From assembly GCA_905215205.1 (NCBI GenBank), contig CAJMPK010000001.1, forward strand, positions 1 through 64,000: a stretch of DNA of 64,000 bases, read 5' to 3'. Positions within the stretch are counted from its first letter, which is position 1. Every line of letters begins with the position of its first letter. Below are positions 42,059 through 49,548 of this stretch, piece after piece. The position numbers were made by a program, and so were the translations under genes. The DNA is from an uncultured bacterium. Its GTDB lineage: Bacteria > Actinomycetota > Coriobacteriia > Coriobacteriales > Coriobacteriaceae. The notes beneath the pieces are model-generated. The model saw nothing but the letters and a program-made list of their open reading frames with translations. It made no database searches and was not told where the DNA came from.

Positions 42059-43334
42059 CGATTGACTCCTTATACAGGTTCACGAGGTCGTTCATGAACT
42101 TCTCGCGCGAGCAGTTTTCCATGACGTAGGAGCGGCAGTTGCGCTGCAGCATCGAGTAAGCGGACCGATCCAAGAACGCACTCGTGCCGCGCAAGATGGC
42201 ATCCGCCATCGAAGGGACATCCCCGGGCTCGCAAATGAATCCCGTTTTCCCCTCATCAACCAATTCAGGGATTCCGCCGATATTCGTGCCGATGACAGGC
42301 GTGCCCGCAGCAAGAGCCTCCACAATCGAGTACGGCATGTTCTCTCGCCATCTCGAACTCGCGATGGCGAGAGACGCCCTCTCCACATACGCTTGCAGCG
42401 CCCCACCGGTCTGATAGCCGGCGAACTCGATGCGAGGCGCACAGCCCAACGAAGACGCGAGCGTCTTGAAATCGGCGGCATCTGGGCCGTCGCCGACGAC
42501 AACCAAGCGCATGTTCTGCGGGAGGCTCGGCAAGGCGGCATCGAAGGCCCTCAGCAGCGTGTCGACGCCCTTCTCGGCAGAGAGCCGCCCGAAGAACAGG
42601 AGATAGGGGTTCTCCCTGTCGGTCGCATCCGCCCCGGCATTCGCCGCACGGTCGAGGATCGCGTCGTCGGCGAAGTTCTGCAGGAATACGACCTTGCCCT
42701 CGGGCCAGCCGCCCTCGATGAGCTTGGAACGCATGAACCTGGAGGGCGCGATGACCCTGTCGATACGCCGGTTGGACTTATGGGCCCTGTTGAAGGACGC
42801 CTCCATCGCCGCCAGCGCGCTCTTCGCGCGCGAGCCCTTCACGCAACGGCGCTCGATGCAGTGGCGGTAGCACCCGTCCTCGAGGCACGCGTCGCAGACG
42901 CGCCCGTCGCCGTCGAGCATGAGGTAGCCGGGGCAGACGGTCACGTAATCGTGGGCCGTGTAGAAGACCGGAACCTTGTTCTCCCTCAGGTAAGGGGCGT
43001 CGAGAATGGATAGCGTGATCTGCCTGTGCACGTTGTTGAGGTGGACGACATCGGGGCGGAACTCCTCGCAGAGGGCCTGGAAGTTGCGCTTCGCCTCCGG
43101 CGAGTAGATCAGCGCCATGCCGTCGCGCGCCGCCTTGAGCGGGTTCTTGACGTTGTTGTACTCGCGCTGCGTCACGAAATACTTATCCCACTCGCAGGGC
43201 AGGTTGTCAGGGTGCCTCATCGAGAAATAGGCCACCTCATGCCCCATGCGCTCAAGCTCGGATCCGACGGTGAGGTAATAGGTCTCCGCACCGCCCTTGC
43301 GGTAGTGGAACTTGTTTACGAGAAGAATCCTCAT
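42051..43334 (-). CDS. Glycosyltransferase family 4 (with cysteine cluster)
   Basis: 427 residues, GT-B. 'VNKFHYRKGGAETYYLTVGS' at the N-terminus, a cysteine cluster 'CDACLEDGCYRHCIERRCVK' mid-way (typical of this subgroup, probably structural), 'LLFFGRLSAEKGVDTLLRAF' at the donor domain and 'WRENMPYSIVEALAAGTPVI' at the donor Glu. ATGA overlap with the upstream gene. Confidence 0.9.
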   Translation of the reverse strand: MRILLVNKFHYRKGGAETYYLTVGSELERMGHEVAYFSMRHPDNLPCEWDKYFVTQREYNNVKNPLKAARDGMALIYSPEAKRNFQALCEEFRPDVVHLNNVHRQITLSILDAPYLRENKVPVFYTAHDYVTVCPGYLMLDGDGRVCDACLEDGCYRHCIERRCVKGSRAKSALAAMEASFNRAHKSNRRIDRVIAPSRFMRSKLIEGGWPEGKVVFLQNFADDAILDRAANAGADATDRENPYLLFFGRLSAEKGVDTLLRAFDAALPSLPQNMRLVVVGDGPDAADFKTLASSLGCAPRIEFAGYQTGGALQAYVERASLAIASSRWRENMPYSIVEALAAGTPVIGTNIGGIPELVDEGKTGFICEPGDVPSMADAILRGTSAFLDRSAYSMLQRNCRSYVMENCSREKFMNDLVNLYKESIDG

Positions 43335-44455
43335 CGGACATCACCCCCGTAGACGGCAAGGGTCCGCTCGACGACGGAATCCCAGTTGTAGGTTTTCTCG
43401 ACGTGCGCCTTGGCGGCGGCGCCGAGGGCGCCTGCGCGGCCAGCGTCCGCGAGCAGGTCTCGCAGCGCGGACCGCAGGGAATCGACACTCCCCTTCTCGA
43501 ACGTCACGCCGTTGCCCGCGAGGACATCCGCGCACTCGGGGATGTCGCTCGTCACGCAGCAGCGGCCGTATGCCATGGCCTCCAGCAGGCTCATGGGCAT
43601 GCCCTCGACATCGGACGGCAGCACGTAGGCGTAGCAGTTGGAGTAAAGCTCCTCCAGGGGCTCGCCGTTTACGAACCCGGTGAAGAGGACGCGCGGGTCG
43701 CCCTGCGCAGCCACACGCAGCGAAGCCTCGTACTCGGAGGTGTCCGAACCGCCGCCGGCGATGACGAGGCTCTTGTTCGTATCAAGCTTCCTGAAGACCT
43801 CGATCAGGAGCTCGGGACGCTTCTCGGGGACGAGCCTGCCCAGGTACAGCAGGTAGGAGCCCGCATCGAGCCCCCACTTCTCCTTTATCTGAATAACCGG
43901 CCTCGGCTGCTTTGGCTCGATACCGTTGGGGATGAACGTCGCCGTGCGGCCGTAGGCGCCCTCAAAGTAGGACTGGGCCGATTTGGACAGGACGACGAGG
44001 CCGTCGGCCTTGGTGGCAGCGGCCCTCTCCCCCATCTTGATGTAGGTGCTGGCGAGCTTCCCCCACTTGGCGCGCTGCCAGTCCAGGCCGTGGATGGTGG
44101 CCACGGTGCGAATGCCCGCGCGCTTCGCCAAAGGCAGGGGCACGCAGGGACCCTCGGCGTGGTAGTGGACCACGTCTGGACTGTCCTTGATGGCCGCCAG
44201 GGTTGCGAAGTACGAGGAGCTCAGCGCAGCAAGCCCCTTCTTGTCAATCGTCCTCACGGGGACGACGCGCACGCCGTCGACGGTGCGCTCGCGGCAGTCA
44301 GCGGCGTCGCCGGTCATGACGTCCGACCCGGAGCGGTCGTAGCAGGTGACCTCGTGGCCGAGCGCCGCCATGCGGCGGGCGAGCTCGGTCACGACGACCT
44401 CCACGCCGCCCTCGCGAGAACCGTATCTCTTATGTCCGATCATCGCGATGCGCAT
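43331..44455 (-). CDS. Glycosyltransferase family 4 (DUF1972 N-terminus, rhamnosyltransferase-like)
   Basis: 374 residues. 'MIGHKRYGSREGGVEVVVTE' is the DUF1972/WchF-like N-terminus of transferases that act second in capsule synthesis (often beta-1,4-rhamnosyltransferases in streptococci). Donor domain 'YLLYLGRLVPEKRPELLIEV', donor Glu region 'PSDVEGMPMSLLEAMA'. It directly follows the priming transferase gene, which fits adding the second sugar. The donor is not certain. Confidence 0.9.
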   Translation of the reverse strand: MRIAMIGHKRYGSREGGVEVVVTELARRMAALGHEVTCYDRSGSDVMTGDAADCRERTVDGVRVVPVRTIDKKGLAALSSSYFATLAAIKDSPDVVHYHAEGPCVPLPLAKRAGIRTVATIHGLDWQRAKWGKLASTYIKMGERAAATKADGLVVLSKSAQSYFEGAYGRTATFIPNGIEPKQPRPVIQIKEKWGLDAGSYLLYLGRLVPEKRPELLIEVFRKLDTNKSLVIAGGGSDTSEYEASLRVAAQGDPRVLFTGFVNGEPLEELYSNCYAYVLPSDVEGMPMSLLEAMAYGRCCVTSDIPECADVLAGNGVTFEKGSVDSLRSALRDLLADAGRAGALGAAAKAHVEKTYNWDSVVERTLAVYGGDVR

Positions 44456-45217
44456 CTAGCACGCACCCTTACCGGTGATGACCTCGATCACCGTGAGGAC
44501 GACGATCTTGAGGTCCGTTACGGGACCGCGCTTGGCGATGTACTCCAGGTCCCGGCGGACCATGCCGTCGAACCCGGTCGAGTTGCGCTCCGTCACCTGC
44601 CACCAGCCGGTGATCCCGGGCTTCACGGCCAGGCGCTGCAGGTCGAATTCCGTGTACTCCGCGACCTCGTTGGGCAGCGGCGGGCGCGGGCCCACGACCG
44701 ACATCTGGCCCAGGAACACGTTGACGAACTGCGGGAACTCGTCGATGGAGTGCTTTCGGATGAACTTGCCGATCTTCGTGACGCGCGGGTCGTCCCTCAT
44801 CTTGAACATGGCGCCGGCGATCTCGTTCTGCCCCTTGAGCTCGGCGAGGCGCTCGTCGGCGTCTTTGTACATGCTGCGGAACTTCCACATGCGGAAGGTG
44901 GACAGCCTGCCGTCGCGGTGGGTCTGGCCCACGCGGATCTGGCTGTAGAACGGGTTTCCCTCGCTCTCCAGGCGGATGGCGACAGCCAGCACCAGGCTGG
45001 GTATGGCGATGACGGCCAGCACGCAGCCGCTGAACACGATGTCGAACGCGCGCTTTACGGCCCTGTAGCCCAGGCGCGTGCGGTCCCAGTCCTTAACGGC
45101 CTGCATGGCCTTGTAGCGCACGCTCACCTCGCCGCCACTCATGGCCTGGGCAACAAGCGCGGCCCCCACCGGCGCGTTTTGCCCTGTCACTTCTTTAGTA
45201 GTCAAGTTCAAATTCAC
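44456..45217 (-). CDS. Undecaprenyl-phosphate sugar phosphotransferase (priming glycosyltransferase)
   Basis: 253 residues. Starts the repeat unit by moving a sugar-1-phosphate onto undecaprenyl phosphate at the membrane. One hydrophobic re-entrant helix ('GCVLAVIAIPSLVLAVAI'), then the PHPT core: 'FRMWKFRSMYKDAD', 'HSIDEFPQFVNVFLGQMS', 'VGPRPPLPNEV' and 'KPGITGWWQVTERN'. It lacks the N-terminal four-helix region of WcaJ, so it is the short monotopic type (as PglC or EpsL). The probable start is GTG 45217; a small hairpin covers its ribosome binding site. Confidence 0.92.
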   Translation of the reverse strand: MNLNLTTKEVTGQNAPVGAALVAQAMSGGEVSVRYKAMQAVKDWDRTRLGYRAVKRAFDIVFSGCVLAVIAIPSLVLAVAIRLESEGNPFYSQIRVGQTHRDGRLSTFRMWKFRSMYKDADERLAELKGQNEIAGAMFKMRDDPRVTKIGKFIRKHSIDEFPQFVNVFLGQMSVVGPRPPLPNEVAEYTEFDLQRLAVKPGITGWWQVTERNSTGFDGMVRRDLEYIAKRGPVTDLKIVVLTVIEVITGKGAC

Positions 45218-45218
45218 G

Positions 45219-45234
45219 TCCCTGTCCCCAGGGA
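45219..45234 (-). promoter_or_regulatory. Hairpin over the ribosome binding site of the priming transferase
   Basis: Minus strand TCCCTG-GGGA-CAGGGA: a 6-bp stem with a GNRA-type tetraloop, one base before the GTG start. The GGGGA that should serve as Shine-Dalgarno lies in loop and stem, so translation could be limited. It lies between the NusG-paralog gene and the capsule genes, the region where RNA signals for such factors are expected. Confidence 0.45.
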
Positions 45235-45286
45235 TCCCCCAATCGATGAATTCAAATTGCGAATGAATTGCCAGTGCGACGTCCCC

Positions 45287-45877
45287 TTACGTCTTACTGA
45301 GCACGTCCAACGGAAGCAGCTCCCAAAATGCGGAGTCGCCTTCGCCCACGTCTACCAGGCACCAGCGCTTATGACGGTCGATCTTCTTTACACGGGCCTC
45401 TTGCCCCACCAAGGGCCCTTGCTCTATATGCAGTACGCCGTCTTCTATGCGCGCTACGCTGTTGCGAACCACGCCCTCGTCGTCGAGCACGCTGCGGTAC
45501 CAGTCCTGGGCATCGTCCGGCATGGCCGCATAGGCCCGCTCCCTGCTGCCGGCAATGCGGCAGCCAAAACTCAACTGGGCCAAAGCCTTATCGAGCAGGG
45601 CGGCATCGCGCGTGGCGACGAAGAAGTATTCCTTGTACATAGGTTTGATTTGGAGCGACCAGGCGCCGTCCCGCTTAAACCAGAACTCCTTTTGCATCAC
45701 AAAAGCGTCCTGCAACAGCTCATGTGGGATAATGCGGCGGACCTTTTCACAGGTCTCGCGCTCTTTACCGTTGGGGGTGTGGACCAGATACCAGCGGACG
45801 CGGCCATGTTGGCTATTGGTAGTAGCGCCGTTAAAGGCACCGGGCAGCTGCTCTTGGCGCCGCATCGTCTGTTCCAT
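45287..45877 (-). CDS. Specialised NusG paralog (LoaP-like) of the capsule operon
   Basis: 196 residues. NGN domain with 'RWYLVHTPNGKERETCEKVR' at the start and 'MYKEYFFVATRD' (the NusG Y/F-rich strand), and a C-terminal KOW domain 'IEQGPLVGQEARVKKIDRHK'. Paralogs such as LoaP, UpxY and RfaH ride on RNA polymerase to prevent early termination in long polysaccharide operons, and are encoded first in them, as here before an 18-kb operon. The ATG at 45877 is preceded by AAGGGGG; a longer frame exists but has no better site. Confidence 0.9.
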   Translation of the reverse strand: MEQTMRRQEQLPGAFNGATTNSQHGRVRWYLVHTPNGKERETCEKVRRIIPHELLQDAFVMQKEFWFKRDGAWSLQIKPMYKEYFFVATRDAALLDKALAQLSFGCRIAGSRERAYAAMPDDAQDWYRSVLDDEGVVRNSVARIEDGVLHIEQGPLVGQEARVKKIDRHKRWCLVDVGEGDSAFWELLPLDVLSKT

Positions 45878-46103
45878 CTCTCGCCCCCTTAACTTGCATC
45901 CGCGACGCACGCGAATACAGGGGCGTTAAGAACAGGCTTCCCGCTCGCAGCTAGGCGCTGTCGCAAAAGTACAGGTTTTTATAGAGGGGTATGGAGATGT
46001 GTCCGCTCGCGCCGCAATTTGCGCAATCTGGGAAAACAGTCTGGATTTATTCGTATAATGAGCTTAGTCGAAAGATACGAAAAACTGTACATTTTTGCGC
46101 AAC

Positions 46104-46132
46104 AAAAAAGCCGCTCTACCAGCGGCTTTTCT
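46104..46132. terminator. Bidirectional intrinsic terminator in the thrS-capsule gap
   Basis: Perfect stem AAAAGCCGCT/AGCGGCTTTT with loop CTACC, T-run on both strands (TTTTCTT plus, TTTTTT minus). The 45878-46325 gap has no gene that I recognise: it holds this terminator, the thrS terminator and the undefined promoter of the capsule operon (an AT-rich CATTATACG stretch on the minus strand near 46055 is a candidate). Confidence 0.8.
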
Positions 46133-46256
46133 TATACATGGGCAATATTGGATTGTTGCGGGTTCATTTTACTTTGCAAAACAGTTACGGGGGTTGTCGG
46201 CATCTTGTGAGCGTTGCGCAACTGCAACTAACCCTTCCCAGCCCCATGCTCGGCAT

Positions 46257-46293
46257 AAAAAACGCGGCCGCCCCGTGCATGGGACAGCCGCGT
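46257..46293 (-). terminator. Intrinsic terminator of thrS
   Basis: Minus strand ACGCGGC...GCCGCGT with an inner CCC/GGG pairing, followed by TTTTTT, 33 bases after the thrS stop codon. Confidence 0.85.
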
Positions 46294-46325
46294 ATACATG
46301 CGGTCTATGAACCTTTGGCGTCGCC

Positions 46326-48089
46326 CTAGGCGCGAGTCTTGATCTCCTCGAGCACCTTGGCCACAAACTCGTCAACGCTCATCTGAACGGTCTCGTTGGA
46401 ACGATCGCGGACGGAGATGTTGCCGGCCTCGACCTCCTTCTCGCCCAGAATGAGCATGTAGGGCACGCGGTCGATGGAACGGGCCTCGCGGATCTTGTAG
46501 CCGATCTTCTCATCGCGGTCGTCGCAGACCACGCGAATGCCGGCCTCCTCCAGCTTGGCGCACACCTCGTGGGCGTAGTCGCGGCTCTTCTCGGAGACGG
46601 GAAGTGCCTTGACCTGCACGGGGGCCAGCCAGGTGGGGAACTTGCCCGCAAAGTGCTCAATCAAAATACCGATGAAGCGCTCGATGGAGCCAAAGCACAC
46701 GCGATGCAGCATGATGGGGCGCTTCTTGGTGCCGTCGGCGTCCACGTACTCCAGATCAAAGTTGAGCGGCATCTGGAAGTCGAGCTGGACGGTGCCGCAC
46801 TGCCAGGTACGGCCGAGCGAGTCCTCCAGGTGGAAGTCGATCTTGGGGCCGTAGAAGGCGCCGTCGCCCTCGTTGACCTCGTAGTCCATGTGCAGCTGCT
46901 CCAGAGCGGTGCGCAGGCCCTCCTCGGCGCGAGCCCAGTCCTCGTCCGAACCCATGGAGTCCTCGGGGCGGGTGGAAAGCTCAACGTGGTACTTGAAGCC
47001 AAACTTCTGGTATACGGAGTCGATGAGGTTGACCACGCCCACGATCTCGTCGGTCAACTGGTCGGGACGCACAAACAGGTGGGCGTCGTCCTGGTTAAAG
47101 CAGCGCACGCGGAACAGGCCGTGCAGGGCGCCGCGAAGCTCGTGGCGGTGGACCAGGCCAATCTCGCCGGCGCGGATGGGCAACTCACGATAGGAGTGCG
47201 GCTTGGAGGCGTACACCAGCACACCACCCGGGCAGTTCATGGGCTTAATGCAGTACTCTTCGTCGTCGATAACGGTGGAGTACATGTTGTCCTTGTAGTG
47301 GTCCCAGTGGCCCGAAGTCTTCCACAGCTGCTTGTTCATGATGAGCGGCGTGGAGATCTCCACGTAGCCGGCCTTGTGGTGGATCTCGCGCCAGTAGTCA
47401 AGCAGCGTGTTCTTAAGGATCATGCCGTTGGGCAGGAAGAACGGGAAGCCGGGTGCCTCGTCGCGCATCATAAAAAGATCCATCTCGCGGCCGATCTTGC
47501 GGTGGTCGCGCTTCTTGGCCTCCTCCAGCATGTGCATGTGCTCGTCGAGCTCTTCCTTGGTGGCAAAGGCGACGCCGTTGATGCGGGTGAGCATCTTGTT
47601 GTCCTTGTCGCCCTTCCAGTAGGCGCCCGAGACGCCGGTGAGCTTAAAGGCCTTGAGGGCCTTGGTGTAGCAGATGTGGGGGCCGACGCACATATCGATG
47701 TAGTCGCCCTGCTGGTAGAAGGTGATGCGGGCGTCGTCGTCCAGGTCGCCGATGTGCTCGACCTTGTACTTCTCGCCGCGCTCCTCCATAAGGGCGATGG
47801 CCTCGGCGCGGGGCTTCTCGTACACGGAGAACTTGAGGTTCTCCTTGACGATCTTCTTCATCTCGGCCTCGATCGCGGGGAAGTCGTCCTCGCTGATCTT
47901 GACGCCCTCGGGTAGGTCGACGTCGTAGTAAAAACCGTTGTCGGTCGCGGGGCCGTAGGCAAAGTCGGCCTCGGGATAGAGACGCTTGATGGCCTGCGCC
48001 ATGATGTGCGCGGCGGAGTGGCGGATGACGTGCGTGACCTCGTCCTGCGGGAGCTCGGCCACCGAACCGTCATTGTAGAGTGCCTTCAT
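46326..48089 (-). CDS. thrS: Threonine--tRNA ligase lacking the TGS domain
   Basis: Class II synthetase that charges tRNA-Thr. 587 residues; the usual bacterial enzyme has about 640 because of an N-terminal TGS domain, which is missing. After about 20 residues the protein enters the editing domain ('HSAAHIMAQAIKRLYPEADF', 'GDYIDMCVGPHICYT'), then the catalytic core with zinc-site 'MNCPGG', 'GLFRVRCFNQDDAHLF' and 'GTVQLDFQMP', and the anticodon-binding domain. Start: ATG at 48089 with GAGGAG upstream; frame upstream of it covers the promoter and is not coding. Confidence 0.96.
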   Translation of the reverse strand: MKALYNDGSVAELPQDEVTHVIRHSAAHIMAQAIKRLYPEADFAYGPATDNGFYYDVDLPEGVKISEDDFPAIEAEMKKIVKENLKFSVYEKPRAEAIALMEERGEKYKVEHIGDLDDDARITFYQQGDYIDMCVGPHICYTKALKAFKLTGVSGAYWKGDKDNKMLTRINGVAFATKEELDEHMHMLEEAKKRDHRKIGREMDLFMMRDEAPGFPFFLPNGMILKNTLLDYWREIHHKAGYVEISTPLIMNKQLWKTSGHWDHYKDNMYSTVIDDEEYCIKPMNCPGGVLVYASKPHSYRELPIRAGEIGLVHRHELRGALHGLFRVRCFNQDDAHLFVRPDQLTDEIVGVVNLIDSVYQKFGFKYHVELSTRPEDSMGSDEDWARAEEGLRTALEQLHMDYEVNEGDGAFYGPKIDFHLEDSLGRTWQCGTVQLDFQMPLNFDLEYVDADGTKKRPIMLHRVCFGSIERFIGILIEHFAGKFPTWLAPVQVKALPVSEKSRDYAHEVCAKLEEAGIRVVCDDRDEKIGYKIREARSIDRVPYMLILGEKEVEAGNISVRDRSNETVQMSVDEFVAKVLEEIKTRA

Positions 48090-48159
48090 GGGTATGTTTT
48101 CTCCTCTCGGATGCCTGATGCAAGTGCGTGCGATGCGCTCGGCGTTTTTGACTTGCATC

Positions 48160-48187
48160 ATTATAGGCAGGTTGCCTTGGTATACAA
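48160..48187 (-). promoter_or_regulatory. Predicted promoter of thrS
   Basis: Minus strand TTGTAT (-35), 16-base spacer, TATAAT (-10, perfect). The leader of about 60 bases has no T-box core. Confidence 0.7.
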
Positions 48188-48188
48188 G

Positions 48189-48219
48189 CGCCCGCCGCAC
48201 CTTAATGGCACGGCGGGCG
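48189..48219. terminator. Hairpin after the zinc-ribbon gene
   Basis: 9-bp stem CGCCCGCCG/CGGCGGGCG. On the plus strand it is followed by ATTTTC; on the minus strand there is no U-tract. It lies immediately upstream of the thrS promoter and probably insulates it from the gene at 48306. Confidence 0.55.
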
Positions 48220-48305
48220 ATTTTCTACGCATGCTTCATCGTGTGGGGGCGGGGCTGCGGGGCGCGGGGCGCCCGTGGCCTGCGGCCGGCCCGGCGATGG
48301 ATGCG

Positions 48306-48737
48306 TTACTGGATGCGAGTTCGGCAGTAGGGGCAGACCTTCCAGTGCGCGTCGAGCGGACGATGGCAGCTGGGGCACACGTTGCGAACCTGGGTGTCGC
48401 ACACCGGGCAGACGACAAAGTCCTTCTCGATGGGGGCGCCGCACTGCGGGCAGGTGCCGTACTGGGCAAGCTGGCGCTCGCGCAGGGCCATGTCCAGCTC
48501 CTGTTCCTCGCGGTCGGCCGCGTAGGAGTGCGGGCGCAGGACCAGGTAGGCGATGAGGCCCACAAACGGGATGAGGGCGATGATGCCCCATGCCACGTAG
48601 GCGCTGGCGCCGCGGCGGCGAGCGTCGATGAACACATAGACGACCGACAGCACGTACAGGGCGATGATAAAGCCAACGAAGGCATAGATGACGCCCATAA
48701 GCTGCGGCGACATGAGCTCGGAGATGTACTTGGACAT
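48306..48737 (-). CDS. Membrane protein with C-terminal double zinc ribbon
   Basis: 143 residues. Two membrane segments ('GVIYAFVGFIIALYVLSVVY' and 'VAWGIIALIPFVGLIAYLVL', the second resembling phospholipase D-nuclease N-terminal-type helices), a short charged linker, then two treble-clef ribbons: CPQC...CPVC and CPSC...CPYC, eight cysteines in four CxxC pairs. Function unknown; such proteins may be membrane adaptors. Divergent from the GlpA-like operon; the alternating repeat array lies upstream of its start. Confidence 0.85.
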   Translation of the reverse strand: MSKYISELMSPQLMGVIYAFVGFIIALYVLSVVYVFIDARRRGASAYVAWGIIALIPFVGLIAYLVLRPHSYAADREEQELDMALRERQLAQYGTCPQCGAPIEKDFVVCPVCDTQVRNVCPSCHRPLDAHWKVCPYCRTRIQ

Positions 48738-48837
48738 TGAGGTGTACCTTTCGGAATATTTACAGTCCGGTCAAGTTTACCACGGGGGTCGTTCGAGCGG
48801 GACCCTGGTGGGGCCCGGCGGCCACCACAGACACAAA

Positions 48838-49378
48838 CATCTCAATCTGTAACAGTTACTCGTCAAATACGGGTCTAGGTGTTACAGATCGAGACACAGG
48901 GGTCCCTCCCCGACTTAAATCTCGATCTGTAACACCTAGACTCCAAAATCAGTTCTTACTGTTACAGATCAAGATGAACGGTGCGTCCTTCGTTAAATGT
49001 CTCAATCTGTAACAACTAGAGACCAGAAACCCTTCTATCTGTTACAGATCAAGACAAAGGAAAACGTCCAATCTCAATATCTCAATCTGCAACAACAACT
49101 CGGCAAAAACAGGTCTAACTGTTACAGATTGAGACATTCGAAACCGACTGATAGGTTCATCTAAATCTGTAACATCTGGACCCCAAAACGGTCCCTAGAT
49201 GTTATAGATCGAGACAGAAGAATCTCTCCCTGACTTTAAATCTCAATCTGTAACACATAGGACCGATTATTCCCTCTTACTGTTACAGATCAAGACGAAC
49301 GGAGGGTCCGTCTGACAAACGTCTCGATCTGTAACATCTGGGGACCCAATTCTTCTGCTTACCGTTACAGAACGAGAC
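48838..49378. repeat. Array of seven 80-bp units with alternating inverted repeats
   Basis: A left arm CTCAATCTGTAACA starts at 48841, 48921, 49001, 49081, 49161, 49242 and 49323; its near-complement TGTTACAGATCGAGAC starts 39-40 bases later in each unit. Thus a 14-16 bp motif recurs 14 times in alternating orientation about every 40 bp, with 24-27 bp of poorly conserved sequence between. Some intervening sequences resemble those four units later (CTCCCYGACTTWAAAT in units 1 and 5, GAACGG..GTCC in 2 and 6), indicating duplication. No cas genes and no uniform orientation, so it is not CRISPR. The 48738-49548 gap has no gene; the array fills most of it. Confidence 0.9.
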
Positions 49379-49503
49379 AAACCTATGACACCAGGGGCGG
49401 CAGACGAGGTCACCGATGGTCCTGAGTCTCCCCTCGCCTGCCGTTGGCGGATACAGCGGGGCTGTTCGCCGCATTGCCGCTGCACTGGGGGGTGTGCAGA
49501 CCG

Positions 49504-49531
49504 TAGGATAGTCCTATTGACAGCCTGTCAA
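49504..49531 (+). promoter_or_regulatory. Two adjacent palindromes upstream of the GlpA-like operon
   Basis: TAGGA-TAG-TCCTA (49504-49516) directly followed by TTGACA-GCC-TGTCAA (49517-49531), both perfect, 18 bases before the start codon. The second also offers a TTGACA hexamer. They look like operator sites of the downstream operon; the regulator is unknown. Confidence 0.45.
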
Positions 49532-49548
49532 CTTGTCTGGGAGGCACT

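Noticed and set aside
48838..49378. CRISPR array
   Set aside because: Repeats alternate in orientation, are only 14-16 bp, vary in sequence, and the intervening sequences resemble one another in places. No cas genes occur in the window.
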